A stretch of DNA of 64,000 nt from positions 66,032,871-66,096,870 of the forward strand of contig NC_057918.1 in NCBI RefSeq assembly GCF_018873765.1. Direction: 5' to 3'. The translations under genes and the position numbers were made by a program. This document shows positions 23,200 to 34,268 of this stretch, one piece after another. A model generated the notes under the pieces. The model saw only the letters and a list, made by a program, of their open reading frames with translations. It was not told where the DNA came from and did not search any database. Position 1 is the stretch's first letter; each line of letters begins with the position of its first letter. The DNA is from Telopea speciosissima. Taxonomy: Eukaryota; Streptophyta; Magnoliopsida; Proteales; Proteaceae.

Positions 23200-25680
23200 T
23201 TAATGGAACTACTTAATTAATGCTTATTGGGGAATTAGTGCTGACAAACCAACCTACCTCTTTTAGGGGGTGGGGTATATATTTCCTGTTTTTTTATATG
23301 AAAATTATTGCTATAAAATTAAGTTTGGTTGAAATTTCAAGTTTCCTTCTAATTTTCCTGTTTCTTTATATGAAATTGTTGGTATTTTTTGAATAAATTT
23401 GGCTTCAAAATTTTATACTTGGTTAATGGAGACCATGTCCTCTCTATAGAATAGTTTGTTATTTGTTCATGTCACAAAATCATAGTTGAAAAATCAGGTT
23501 TTTTTGAAAGACGAGTCACATTTTTTTTAAAATTTTTAATCCAATAAATATATGTAAATTAGTACAAATACAAAAAAATATGGAAAAACTATAAAAAGAA
23601 AAAAATTCAAGGAATCACATATCGATGCATTTTGAGATGGGTTTTATCTTACTGTTTTAAAATACGGATTTACTATTTTACTTAACTCAGTTTTTAAGTG
23701 AACTAACTTTATGATTTTTAAAAAATGACTAAACTCGTCAAGTTTGTGATAACTCAAATAAAATATAAAGTCTTATTGAACTTGAATGATTTACGATCCA
23801 GTCTCGTCATTTTTTACTCTGATCTAATCTACAAAAATCTTGATCAAATTTTCCAAAATCTTGACTCAGACTCGGGTGCATGACTTTCTCCGATCAAAAC
23901 CCGATTTTCAAACTATACTCACAGAGTAGGCGTCTGATTGTGATGTTTGAGAAAATAATATATTCTTGTGAGTTGTAACAATAATATATCATCATTAACG
24001 TATTAATGGAGTGGTGGAGTGCACGATTTCTGTCGTGGGAGCATTAAACAAATTATGTGTTAGGAGTGTGGGTCCCAATGAAAGTCTATAAGTGAGTAAA
24101 CCTGATGAATCTATGGGAATTCGGAAGGGATTAAGGCTTCCTTTGTATTTGTCTATTTCCAATGATTCTACCACTTTATTTTAGTCAAACTGAAATCAAT
24201 TTCAATAGAAATCTTGGGCACGATTTGATATGATTTTTATCTTAATTTCATATTGATTTAATGAAATAGTTTTAACAAATAGAATTTTAGTGAAATTGAA
24301 ATCAATTTCAATAGAAATCTTGGGATAGATTTGGTATGATTTCCATTTCAATTTTATATTGATTTCATGAAATAGTTAACAAATAGAATTTTGATTAAGA
24401 AATTGAAATTGTTTTGGTTACATCAATTTGAAATATTTCAAGAATGTGAAATCCATTTGATAGTTCAATTTTTTAGAATAAATTCTCTATATTAATTTTG
24501 GGAGAGGGGTTGGTGGCATGGTGGCGGTAGTGGTGGTGGTGAGACCATAAGGAGAAGAAGAATGATGTTGTTTTATTTTTAAAATGAAATTACTACTTTA
24601 TCCATCGAATTAACCATGTGCTTATTAAAGAGCAAGAGTCAAATCAATTTCAATTTCAATTTCAAAATAACATCACCTATTTCGAATGGTTGCCATAAAT
24701 TATGAATGTCCAATTCCGATCCATTTAAGAAAGTGAGAATGTTTTAATGCAAATCCCTATTATGTAGTAATCTAACAGATAACATGGAAAAGGAAGCACA
24801 CAACGCTAGTGTGCAGATTCTTGTGCATGCCCTCTCATCCTGCCCATGGACTTCATACCCTCACTTCTAAATAAATACTCCCTATTGAACAATTGGTCAC
24901 CAACTCCCTATTGGTGTAAAACTGCACCTTGGCGTCGTGGGGAACCTTTCCCTAAATAATATTAGTGCAGGTAGATTTGGGAAAAGTTTTCAATGAACTG
25001 CTTCAAAGAGATTTTGCAAGATGGTACTTCTTGACGCAACAGGGAGTATGGGGGCTATATCTTGTTGTAGTGCTCACGACCCTCGAATCCTCAAGATAAA
25101 GAAAACCCCAATTCCATCGGAGAAGAAGAGCAAACAAAGCAATTGGATTATAAGCTTCAAGATATTTTATTTCATCCAAAACGACATTTATATATGGAGA
25201 TTGGATTACAAAGGGACATGGAAACCTAAATATAATAGGAAGCGGACTATGATATAAATAAAATAAGAAACTAAAACTTCTAAATAGTGCGCAAAACATC
25301 AAAGGCGCAATACACCCCTTAAATAAACGAATTTGACCCCGAAACTTTTAGTCTAATGATTCAATTCAATTTAGTGAATAGTCTATAGAGCACAGGTTGG
25401 CGTTTCTAAAAAGATATTATGGTTCCCGTAATTCCACCAGAATCAAAAGTTACAACTCTCGGAAGTTGCATTGTCAAATTAGTACTTTGATTTGATCGGA
25501 TGGACTTCTACCGATCCAACCAATCCAGAAATTCTTCAGAAATCTTCTCTACATCACTTCTCCTTAAACTGTTGCTATCACATTGTAAGAAAGTGGGCTA
25601 TACTACTATTAGTGGTTGGAACCAATGAGAGCATGTGCAGGGGCATCAATATGGATGAGACTTTTGATTTGATAGGAACG
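23200..25680. other. Intergenic upstream of copy B; no gene recognised
   Basis: AT-rich. About 23960-24800 resembles the upstream region of copy C (27950-28860), including GAGCATTAAACAAA, AATTTTAGTGAAATTGAAAT and ACCATAAGGAGAAGAA, so B and C are a tandem pair. About 24900-25480 is unassigned and resembles LTR-like or other repeat sequence without clear ends. Confidence 0.55.
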
Positions 25681-25683
25681 AAT

Positions 25684-26219
25684 AGGGCTGCAACAAGGTC
25701 GGGTTGGGCCGGGCTTTATAGAACCCTAGCCCAACCCTAAGTCCCTTTAGTTGGGCCCTGGCCCGACCCGACCCTGACTCAGGGCCAAAAAAATCCAACC
25801 CTGACCCGCCCTCAGGGACGGGTCGGGCCAACCCTGATTGGCCTTGATCATGGGGAGGGGGAAAGAAATGCATGGGCTAGAATGGGCTAGGAAGAACATT
25901 ATTAATTTTACATAAAATAACAATATAATAAATTATATTATAACACTTATTGTCTTCATATATAATATATTATATAAAAAATGTGGGTGAAATTTAAAGT
26001 TTATAATGTATAAATTATATCAATATATATTTTATAGTATAATCGAAATCGGGTCAAGGGCGGGCCAAGCTTAGCTCGAGGCCTCAACCCTAACCGACCC
26101 GACCCTAACTCGGGTCGAATTTCCAGCCACGACCTGCCCTCGGGGCCGAATATCTCAGCCGGACTGTTGGGCTCGGGCGGCCAAGGCGGGTTTGTCGACA
26201 GGCCAAACTTGCACCCCTA
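25684..26219. mobile_element. hAT-like MITE
   Basis: The ends are TAGGGCTGCAA and, inverted, TAGGGGTGCAAGTTTGG. The interior has many GGGTCGGG/CCCGACCC motifs around an AT-rich core. Near-matching 8-base flanks (GGAACGAA and GGAATGAG, 6 of 8) suggest an old hAT-type target duplication. Confidence 0.6.
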
Positions 26220-26667
26220 GGAATGAGGCTTTGATTTCGCACACTCTTGTGTGGGCAGGAGTAGAGGCCACGCGACCAAGCAACATTATTTTTCCCTTCA
26301 ATTTAAGTTTCATATTTAAGCATAGCCATAGCATCATCCTCTGTGTTTTAACAATATCCACATCTTGACACTTAACCTGATTGGATCTTTGCCTGAACCA
26401 TTTAAGTTTCCCAGGATCCAAGCAGGGTCAAATTGATTTCAGGTTCGCATTCAATCTGAATCTGAGATGCTCTATTACAAAGAGTAAACTAACTAACTAG
26501 AGGAAGATTAAAATGGAAATAAAAATAAATGTCCAAAAACCCAACCAAGAAAGGGACCCAACCTCCTCAATTCCTCTCTAGCCTCTATACATTCACAATT
26601 AAAAACAAAACAAATTAAACTTAGAATGCTCAGGAGTTGAATAAAATGAAAGTGGTAGTAGTGCCTT

Positions 26668-27838
26668 TCAGGGATCATAGTATAAGGGATTGGGAAGCTT
26701 AAATGTTCTCATGGCGCTAGGAAGTCCCAAGAGACTGCTCCACTGTGATCCAATAATTCCCCATATACAATAGCCTTTACTCATCAGCAGATCCCTCTGT
26801 TCCTCATTGTACTGTAGCACTGTCTTGCAGGTGTCCTCATAACTCCTATTATATATGGATATACCCATAGTCAGCTACAATATTTAGATAGAAAGGGAAG
26901 AGAAGAATAGAAATCAAACTGGACCTTGGACCTGACTCTGTCCAGCCGTGGCGGGAGCTGGACGGTCCAGCGCTAGAAAACCATCCAAAAATAGGGGGGT
27001 TGGGTCATTTCACATGTGGGGCCAAGGTGGGACCTACCTGTGAAATGATCACTCCACCCCTGTTTTTGCTGTCGTGGGGCTGGACGCTCTCCGGACACGG
27101 CTGGACAGAATCCTTTTCCAATCAAAGTGTAAGAATAGAGTTTTATTACCAACCTTAGTATGAGACCAATCCACCCATAATAACCAACCTTAATTAGGTT
27201 TTCAGTTGTGGCATCCCTAAGGTGCTCTCCTCTTGAAGAGATTAAGAAGATCTTAATCCCTTTCCTTTTTATTTTTTTGAAGAGGTTCTTTGTGTGCTTA
27301 AGTGCTGGAGCCTTTCTCTCCCTCACCCATTCTTCAAAAGAGGTTATGTTCAACTTCTTCCCTCTGAACAAAAACAATAACTCGCATTAATAAGTTCTTA
27401 GATAAAACTCATCCTCAAAAACTAGTCATTAAGAAGAAATAGATACCCGTAACGGTGTTTCTTGAAATAAGGAACATTGGAGAGGAGGGTATCGTCAACG
27501 TCAAAAGCCCAGGCATCCATGCCATCACCTGTCATAAACTTGAAGGGGTTGTGGAGATAGAAAGTGCATTCCTCAAGAGTCTTCTTGGAATCAATCTTGT
27601 ACTGGTCGGATCTCATGTACCTGCCGATGTAGTCTGTGCATTCTTCTGGGATAACCTCAAAGTTGAGGATGTTGTGGAGCTCTACATTAATCCTCCAAGC
27701 TTCACAGTAGTTCTTGAGGGTTATATTCAACTCATTCTTGTTCTTCCCTGTATTCTGGTTCAAGAAGTTCCAGTCTGCAACTGTTAATCTAAAAAGGAAG
27801 CTAAAGAAGCCCAGCAACAAACCCAGATTTCTTCCCAT
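26668..27838 (-). CDS. HAD acid phosphatase / vegetative storage protein-like, copy C
   Basis: Exons 27838-27447, 27363-27154 and 26845-26668 are in phase with GT-AG borders and give 259 residues. The signal peptide begins MGRNLGLLLGFFSFLF. Motif I is FDVDDTLLS with nucleophile Asp, and motif II is FLISSRGEHL. One residue is inserted before the conserved TGDG (KFMTGDGMDAW against KLTGDGKDAW in A). As in B the Lys of the third motif is Asn (QYNEEQR) and the last motif is GSQWSSLLG. The C-terminus is LPNPLYYDP. Intron 2 holds an inverted repeat (CAGCCGTGG...CCACGGCTG-type arms). It is a tandem partner of copy B. Confidence 0.9.
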
Positions 27839-28106
27839 CTTTGTTTTCTTCTTCTTGTTCTTCTTCTTCTTCTGTATCAAAATAAATGGAATTACTTAAT
27901 TAATGCTTATTTAATTAAGTAAGTATTGCAATAAGCTTTAAGTTAAGTGTCGTGTGAATGTGTGATGTTTAAAAAAATAAAATATTCTTGTACAAAGTCA
28001 TCCGTATTATACAAAAATTATTATGGACTCATCACATGGGCTTATTTGTTTCCCTTTTATACGATTTCTGTCGTGGGAGCATTAAACAAACTAGGAGGAG
28101 TGTGGG

Positions 28107-28221
28107 CGATTTGGGTCCTCTGTAGTGCGACATGACGTGTAGCGCATCATCCAACAGCCTTGTACTGTAGAGCATCGGACGTGCACTACACTTCATGTCG
28201 CACTACAGAGGAACCCCATCC
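28107..28221. mobile_element. Palindromic Mutator-like MITE, family 1
   Basis: 115 bases with arms GGGTCCTCTGTAGTGCGACA and its near-complement, flanked by GGAGTGTGGG at 28097-28106 and 28222-28231 (at least 9 bases, perfect). Copy B's upstream region has a single AGGAGTGTGGG near 24064, the empty site. Ends match the element at 12131. Confidence 0.9.
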
Positions 28222-28599
28222 GGAGTGTGGGAGGTGGTGAGTGTGTGGATCCCAATGAAATTCTATAGGCGAGTAACCTGAAGAATCTATCGGAATTCGG
28301 ATGGAATTAAGGGTTTCTTTGGTAATTGTACGTTTTGAGAAATATTACAGGGATGAATTCAAATTGAGAAGGTATTTGTCTGATATGGATTTATCTACTT
28401 TATTTTAGTGAAATTAAAATCAATTTCAATAAAATTTTTGGGCCTGATTTGATATGATTTCTATTTCAATTTCATATTGATTTCATGGAATAGTCAACAA
28501 ATCGAATTTTGGGTTGTTTTGGTTACATCAATTTGAATATTTCAAAAATAAAAAATCCATTTGATAGTTTAATATTTGAAAATAAATTCTCTATATTTC

Positions 28600-28735
28600 T
28601 TTGGGTGGGGGTTGTGGCAGTGGTGGCAGGGTCGAGGTGATGGTGGTGGCGGCAACGGTGGTAAGTGTTGATGATGGTGATGGTGGTGGTGGTGGTGTCG
28701 GTTGGGAGGTGGTGGAATGGTGGTGGTGAAACCAT
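28600..28735. repeat. (GGT)n/(GAT)n-rich microsatellite
   Basis: Imperfect GGT, GAT and GGC trinucleotide runs upstream of copy C; a much shorter GGT run is at the matching place upstream of copy B (24515-24545), so the tract has expanded or contracted since duplication. Confidence 0.85.
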
Positions 28736-29042
28736 AAGGAGAAGAAAAAGGATGTTGTTTTATTTTTAAATTGAAATTACTACTTTACCTATCAAATTAA
28801 CCATGTGCTCATTAAAGAGCAAGAGTCAAATCAATTTCAATTTCAAAATTGAAACATCACCTATTTCAGAATTTCTATTCCATTTGATGTCTATTTCACT
28901 AAAATAAGGTGCAAAAATCAAACCAAAGACTTTTTTAAATAGAAATCACCCCATGAAATTGAAATATAAATCATATCAAATCAGGCCTTGAAATAGTTGA
29001 AGAGTGATTTCACATATTTGGCAAGAAATCTATTTTAACTAT

Positions 29043-29171
29043 GGGCGATTGTTCTTTACCTAGGAGCGCAGGCTGCGCCCAGACACATGGGGTGGGGCGG
29101 TCATTTTGTCCACCCCATGTGTCTGGGCACATCTTGTTCCCCTGACACAAAGAACATTTGGTATTTTGGCC
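29043..29171. mobile_element. Palindromic Mutator-like MITE, family 2
   Basis: 129 bases with arms around CCCAGACACATGGGGTGG and complement, and TGTTCTTT near each end. TTTAACTAT at 29034-29042 and 29172-29180 is a perfect 9-base target duplication. Confidence 0.9.
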
Positions 29172-29267
29172 TTTAACTATTTTCAAGTTTAACTATTTGA
29201 TGAACATGTGTTTATAATGAGGGTAAAAATGTCATTTGATATTTGTAATAAGAATGAAATCAAAACA

Positions 29268-29292
<25 letters not shown>
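29268..29292. repeat. (CT)n microsatellite
   Basis: Short uninterrupted CT run. Confidence 0.9.
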
Positions 29293-29300
<8 letters not shown>

Positions 29301-29435
29301 CCCACCCCCTTTCCGCAACCCTTGCTCCACCCTTAAAATAATAATAAGGAAGAAGGGCTCTCTTTGGTATGATTTCCAGGAGAGCTCTTATTATATTTAC
29401 GTCAAATATATAATAATTGGGAGGAACAACGCTAA

Positions 29436-29594
29436 CTAGTGTTGTGTCTGGGCATGTAATTGCGCCCAAACACAACCCAACGTGAAAAGACTGGTGTTGC
29501 CCCCTAGAAAGGCGGAAAGGACTAGGGACAGCACCGATCTTATTGCGTTGGGTTGTATCTGGGTGCAGGTATACGCTCAGGCACAACACCGGTT
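29436..29594. mobile_element. Fold-back element, TGTTGTGTCTGGGC type
   Basis: The left arm (about 29436-29482) has TGTTGTGTCTGGGC and ACACAACCCAAC. The right arm (about 29546-29594) is its imperfect complement. The target duplication is not resolved. Arms share the GTCTGGGC/GCCCA phrase with family 2. Confidence 0.55.
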
Positions 29595-29672
29595 ACGATT
29601 ACTTTTCCTATAATAATTATATTTGAATAGTCTTGAAACCTTTATTATCATATATCCCACAATAGGAGGCAG

Positions 29673-30115
29673 ATAAACGGTCTTGGTTTGGTTTTGACAC
29701 CCTTAGTAGCAGCAACGGTGTTGTTTTCCTTTTCCTGATCTTGGTCACAGGAGACATTACTATTGTCAACAGAGTCGAAGGATGATGAGATGAGGGAAGA
29801 TGATCCAAGAAGCCATCGAGGTACTAAGAGCACTTGTTTCTCTACTCCAACTTGTTGGCGTTTGCATGCCACCTTTGGTTGGCAATCATCTAGGGGGAAA
29901 GTCCTCATTGGACAAACCTTGTAGATGAACCCCACCACTATACATGGCTCCATTCTAAGCTTCGTTAGTCCTTCACCAAGCATTCCATCTATAACTTTGG
30001 TGATCGGTCATCCCTACCCTTTTCATTTGAACTCAAAATGCAAACGAGGAACCAAAATTTCAAAAGTGAAAATAACAGAGGGAGAATAGAAAGAAGAGCG
30101 GACAGAAGAAGAAAC
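29673..30115 (-). pseudogene. Duplicated unrecognised ORF remnant, copy 2
   Basis: Second copy of 9600-10030. It contains KLRMEPCIVVGF, KVCPMRTFPLDD and DQDQEKENNTVAATKG in one longer minus-strand frame (29983-29648), preceded by a hydrophobic stretch (FLLLSALLSILPLLFSLL, about 30120-30050). The frame differs from copy 1 near the FPLDD phrase. Not recognised. Confidence 0.45.
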
Positions 30116-30784
30116 ACATATAGGCCCCGTTTGGTAACACTTCCGTTTTGGGAGAATGTCCTTGTCATAGAAGTGCTCTTTTTCAATTCCTTGCTATGAG
30201 AATACTCGTGGAGGAGCAACGACGTTTGGTAAAACTGTTACAGAAGTGTTCCATGAACAGAAAAAGAACAAAAACAGTGTTTGGCAGACATTTTACAAAA
30301 TCACTTCTTTTATACAAAAAATTACATAAATGCCATTATGTTTATTATTAATCCATAATAATTATGATTATAGTACTCATTATCATAAATAATACTATAA
30401 TACTTAAAATTATTTATAATTATTTTGATAAAAATCAACATATTTTTTTTACCTAAGGTTCTCTTTACCAGATACAATCGAACTAATTTTGTTAACACCC
30501 CATGAGTTTCAAAATCTTAAAACAATGCCACGATTCTTCCAAATTTAAAGTTAATTAAAATAATGCAATTGCCATCTAAATTAAGACCAAAAAATACTTG
30601 TCAACCCATTTTCTCTCTTACCAACCTTAGCATAAATTAAAATATCTCTTTTACCAACCTTAAAATAACCAAAATATGTCAAATTATAGTTATTTAAAAC
30701 TAAAATTACAACTTCAACAACCTAAAACTGAATTTAATCTTCATATTTGTTCAATTCTAACTTCAACAACCTAAAACTGAGTTT

Positions 30785-30865
30785 GGACCTTGGTGGATTC
30801 GAACCACCAAAGCACTTGGAACATGCTCATGTTCCAAGTGCTCTACCAATTTGAGCTAAAGACCC
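30785..30865 (-). tRNA. tRNA-like sequence with abnormal anticodon arm
   Basis: On the minus strand an 81-base cloverleaf can be drawn. The acceptor is GGGTCTT with AAGGTCC, the D arm is GCTC...GAGC, and the T arm is GGTGG-TTCGAAT-CCACC. Box A (TAGCTCAAATTGGTAGAGC) and box B (GGTTCGAATCC) look intact. The central arm is a 13-pair palindrome (CACTTGGAACATG with CATGTTCCAAGTG) with a 2-base loop, so no normal 7-base anticodon loop can be assigned. It could be a pseudo-tRNA, a tRNA-derived repeat, or a tRNA with an intron. Confidence 0.5.
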
Positions 30866-32372
30866 ATCAAGTAGAGGTTAGAATTTACAAATAACCATGA
30901 GACCTTGCCACAAGCCTTGACATTCATGATGTTTTGAAGATGCAATCCTAAAGTTCTAGAATCCAATTCAATAATTTACAAGTAACCATATGACCTTGCC
31001 ACAAGCCTGGACATATTCAAGTTTTCTCATGAGACGACGACATCTATTTCTAAATGGCATTTGTAAGCTTCTTGGGTATAATGCCCACAACCAAGAACTA
31101 AATGAAACAAAAATGAAAGGAAAAGAAAATGGGGTATAACAGAGAGATACCCTTTAATTAAATAAAGATTATATAATCATGAAACCATCTTATTACCTTC
31201 AGAATACCCACACTTGCCATACAAAGATCCTCAAGAGAAAGAGGATGATGGTACCTCATACCAAGCGAAATGAGAGAAGTATCCACATACCCCTTGTGTG
31301 TTTTTCTTTAGTTGGGCGTTCAACATGGTTTGTGGCCTTCACAATGGCAATGTCCAACTCCTGCAAAATTTAATACTACCACCCAACCCCAGAAGGGAAA
31401 AAAAATATCAGAAAGCTCAAACTTATGAATTGGGCCTTGGGGGGGGCTGCCAATGGTGGCCTCCCTCATGTGTGTGTGTGTGTGTTGTAGGTGGTTGGGG
31501 CTGCCAATGGTGGCCTCAGCCACTGTTGTGTATAAAAAATAAAGAAGTGAAATAGAAGAGAAGAAAATGGAAGAAGCAAGGAAGAAGAATATATGAACCA
31601 AAAGCATAAATGTAGCAGGTAATCATTAGCTGAAACAAGTTAGTTGAGAAACATCTACATTGGAAGTAAAAGAAGCTTAAAAAACATAAGCTTGGCTGAG
31701 TCCGGCACAGCATCCTATCTCCCACTAGACTCATATGTAAAACAATGTGATGCAGTCCAGTTGGAATAACAGAACCATGATACTTTACTGGCCAAGAGCA
31801 TTGAATGAGGGATAGATTCTAATAATATTGGGCATCGATTATAACCAAATCTTCTAGTTTGAGGAAATATCACAAGAGGGATTCTTGTTCTTTTTTTTGT
31901 ATTATTATTTTTGAAAGATAAGAGTTGAGTCTTATTAGGCCATTGGAAAATGAGAACACAGCAATATATGACAGCCCATTTTCCACATCTAAGCTACTAA
32001 CTTCAGAAAATTTCAAATTTCCTGATGAGTTGTATTAATTAAAAAAATATATATCCTTTATTCATTAGCTGAAAGATGCAGTATTGACCTAGACAAACAA
32101 CAATTCAGACCACATGCATCCAGAAGTAAAGAAAAGATAAACTGGAAGGCCAAACTACATGCAATATTCATGTTCTCTGCCTAATTTCCTATGCATGTAG
32201 ATGTACTTACAGTAAAATATTCAAATAAGCATTCATTTACAGCTCCTGGTTAGTAGAATAAATGGAAGTGTTTGCAACTCTAATTACACTCCTGGTTACT
32301 ATTATTATTAGATTGCAGAGATTGCTGTAAGCCCTCTCCATTCTCTATTATCTCTCCATCCATCTCTCCTTC

Positions 32373-32379
32373 TATATAA
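32373..32379 (+). promoter_or_regulatory. TATA box of candidate small gene
   Basis: TATATAA within a CT-rich stretch, 214 bases before the candidate ATG. A short upstream ORF (ATG at 32461, stop after 10 codons) lies between. Confidence 0.45.
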
Positions 32380-32586
32380 CCCAGTCAACCTCCGCTCCTC
32401 TCCTTCACGTTCTTCTGTTTAAATCACAATCCATCGACCTCCCTCTCTTGTTCCTTCTCCATGTCTGCAACTCTAAACACCCTCTCTCCCTAATTGTTTT
32501 ATTCCCTCTGCATCTCAACTACCCTCTTTTCAGCCAACTACACTGAACCCATTACTACACTCACACTAACTGTTACGGGAGCCAAA

Positions 32587-32832
32587 ATGTTGATGATGGG
32601 TTGCAGGAGACTTCGTCCTCTCATACCAAGGCCTTCTTCTAATACTACTCATCCTTGCCTTAGTCATATCCATGGCTCTGATCTCTCCCCATGTTTAGGT
32701 AATTTTCTTTTCCATTTTTTCTCAACCTGGGTTCTTGATTTTTTTTCTAATTAATAATTTTCTTGTGTTGCAGCATCCATTACAGAGCAAAGCAAGCGAG
32801 AGTTCATAACACAACCTGCGATTAGCACATGA
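32587..32832 (+). CDS. Candidate small two-exon gene, unrecognised (56 residues)
   Basis: ATG at 32587 opens exon 1 (32587-32698), which ends TTTAG/GTAATTTT. A T-rich intron leads to TTGTGTTGCAG and exon 2 (32774-32832), in phase, with stop at 32830-32832. The peptide begins MLMMGCRRLRPLIPRPSS, Arg/Ser-rich like an organelle-targeting leader, and ends SKREFITQPAIST. A TATA box and CT-rich leader precede it. I do not recognise the protein, and nothing similar is elsewhere in the window. It could be the 5' part of a larger gene captured by a transposon. Confidence 0.35.
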
Positions 32833-33108
32833 TGAAACCCCACACCTGAGCAGTTTTGGATTTTGTTTTTTCTTGGGTTTTGGATTTTCCAGTTTCAAAG
32901 AGTTTTTGTTGGACATTTCAGTCAGGGGTTTTCAGAGAGAAATAAAGAAAGAACGCAGGGGAGGAGGGGCTGTTTCTCGGGGTGTTTCTTAGGGTTCTTG
33001 ATTTCAACAGATTTTTTTTTTCTTTTCCATGGAAGAAACCCTAACCTAAGGGCTTCGTTTCTTATTTCTTGATTTCAACAGATTTCAACAGATTGCTTTT
33101 TCTTTTCC

Positions 33109-33435
33109 ATGGAAGAACTCCCTAAAATCTCAGGGTTTAGAAATTCTGAGAGAGAGAGAGACTCACCTCCGTGGAAGAGAGAATGGCATGAGAGGAGGTC
33201 CAGCAACAGAGAGGAAAGCAGATGCAGCACCATCTCTCACCTTTGTGGAAGAGAGAATGCCGTGAGAGGAGGTCCAGCAACAGAGAAGAAAGCTGATGCA
33301 GCACCGTTGTCCTCAAGTCCTGTAGCAGAGGTTTGGGCGGAGCTCGTGGAAGAGAGAATGAAGAGAGACACCCTTTCACTCGAGTGTGACTTTTATCGGG
33401 AGTTGCTTTTCATTTTCTACCCTTTTGATGTTTAA
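33109..33435 (+). other. ORF of 108 codons with an internal 73-base duplication
   Basis: An ATG-started frame (MEELPKISGFRNSERERD...) contains two copies of a GTGGAAGAGAGAATG-to-GATGCAGCACC unit (from about 33171 and 33244). Just upstream, TTTCTTTTCCATGGAAGAA is also present twice (33020 and 33095). No family is recognised; this may be a 3' UTR of the candidate gene or chance. Confidence 0.25.
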
Positions 33436-34268
33436 TTTGTGGTGAAGAATCGAAGAAGCTTCATTTTGGTGTTTCTCAATTCCAGATCTTTTCATGTTTT
33501 TTCAACCGGTCTAGTCTGGGAGAACACAAAATTGAACCATGTGTGTCAAACGCTATTCTATTCTATATGCACTCCTAGAGAGCAAAAAATCACCAGAAGC
33601 ACTCTTAGTATCAATAAAAAATCGCTGCCAAAAGTGATACAAACTTTTATTACGTTTTAATCCCTCGACTTAACATCACATAACAGACATACATGTATGG
33701 AAACAGACAATATTGTCAAAAACTCTAATCCATTAAACGACTATTATCAAAGAGTCTTAACTGGTGATTGGACATAAAATATTTTTAAAACAAATTTAAA
33801 GTTAAATTACATGTTTATAATGGGAGAAAGAATACTATCTGATCATTTTCGAGGTTCTAGGGGGCACAACAGTCATTTCACGCACCTCCATTTTAGGGCA
33901 TAGGGGTGGCATGCATTGCGCGAACGGGTGGCGTTCTCTTTCTTACTTATAATAATGTTTTTAAAAAACACTCCGTAAACAATTTACAACATTTCCATTG
34001 GTACAATAGACAACTCTCTCGCGATGTTCTCCCTTTTAGGAAGTGGATACTGCTTTGTCGAGAATCTCTTCCATCTATAGCAAAACGCCCCTATTCGCCA
34101 AGTGCACAACCATTATAGGTACCAACCTTTATGGTACTCCACAGGCGAACAATGCACTACACTGGTAAGGACCTCAAGTGTAGGAAAAAAACACAACTAT
34201 CGAAGATTAAAAAACAACCAGTGGTATTCCATATAAGAATCTCAAACGATCACATTCAACACACATAC

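Larger units (their letters stand above)
30116..33600. other. Block-2-specific insertion of about 3.5 kb
   Basis: In block 1 the sequence runs straight from AGAAGAAACAC to TTTAGTATCAAT (10020-10045). In block 2 about 3.5 kb lies between the corresponding points. The left edge reads TAGGCCCCGTTTGGTAACAC, typical of a hAT-like or related transposon end. I found no convincing inverted right end. It contains the tRNA-like sequence and the candidate small gene listed below. Confidence 0.6.

Noticed and set aside
24900..25480. Possible copia-type LTR
   Set aside because: Some LTR-like phrasing but no second copy, no TG...CA borders and no target duplication found in the window.
33109..33435. ORF as part of a real nuclear protein
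   Set aside because: Arg/Glu/Ser bias comes from purine-rich DNA with a 73-base duplication; no recognisable domain, so kept only as a low-confidence entry.
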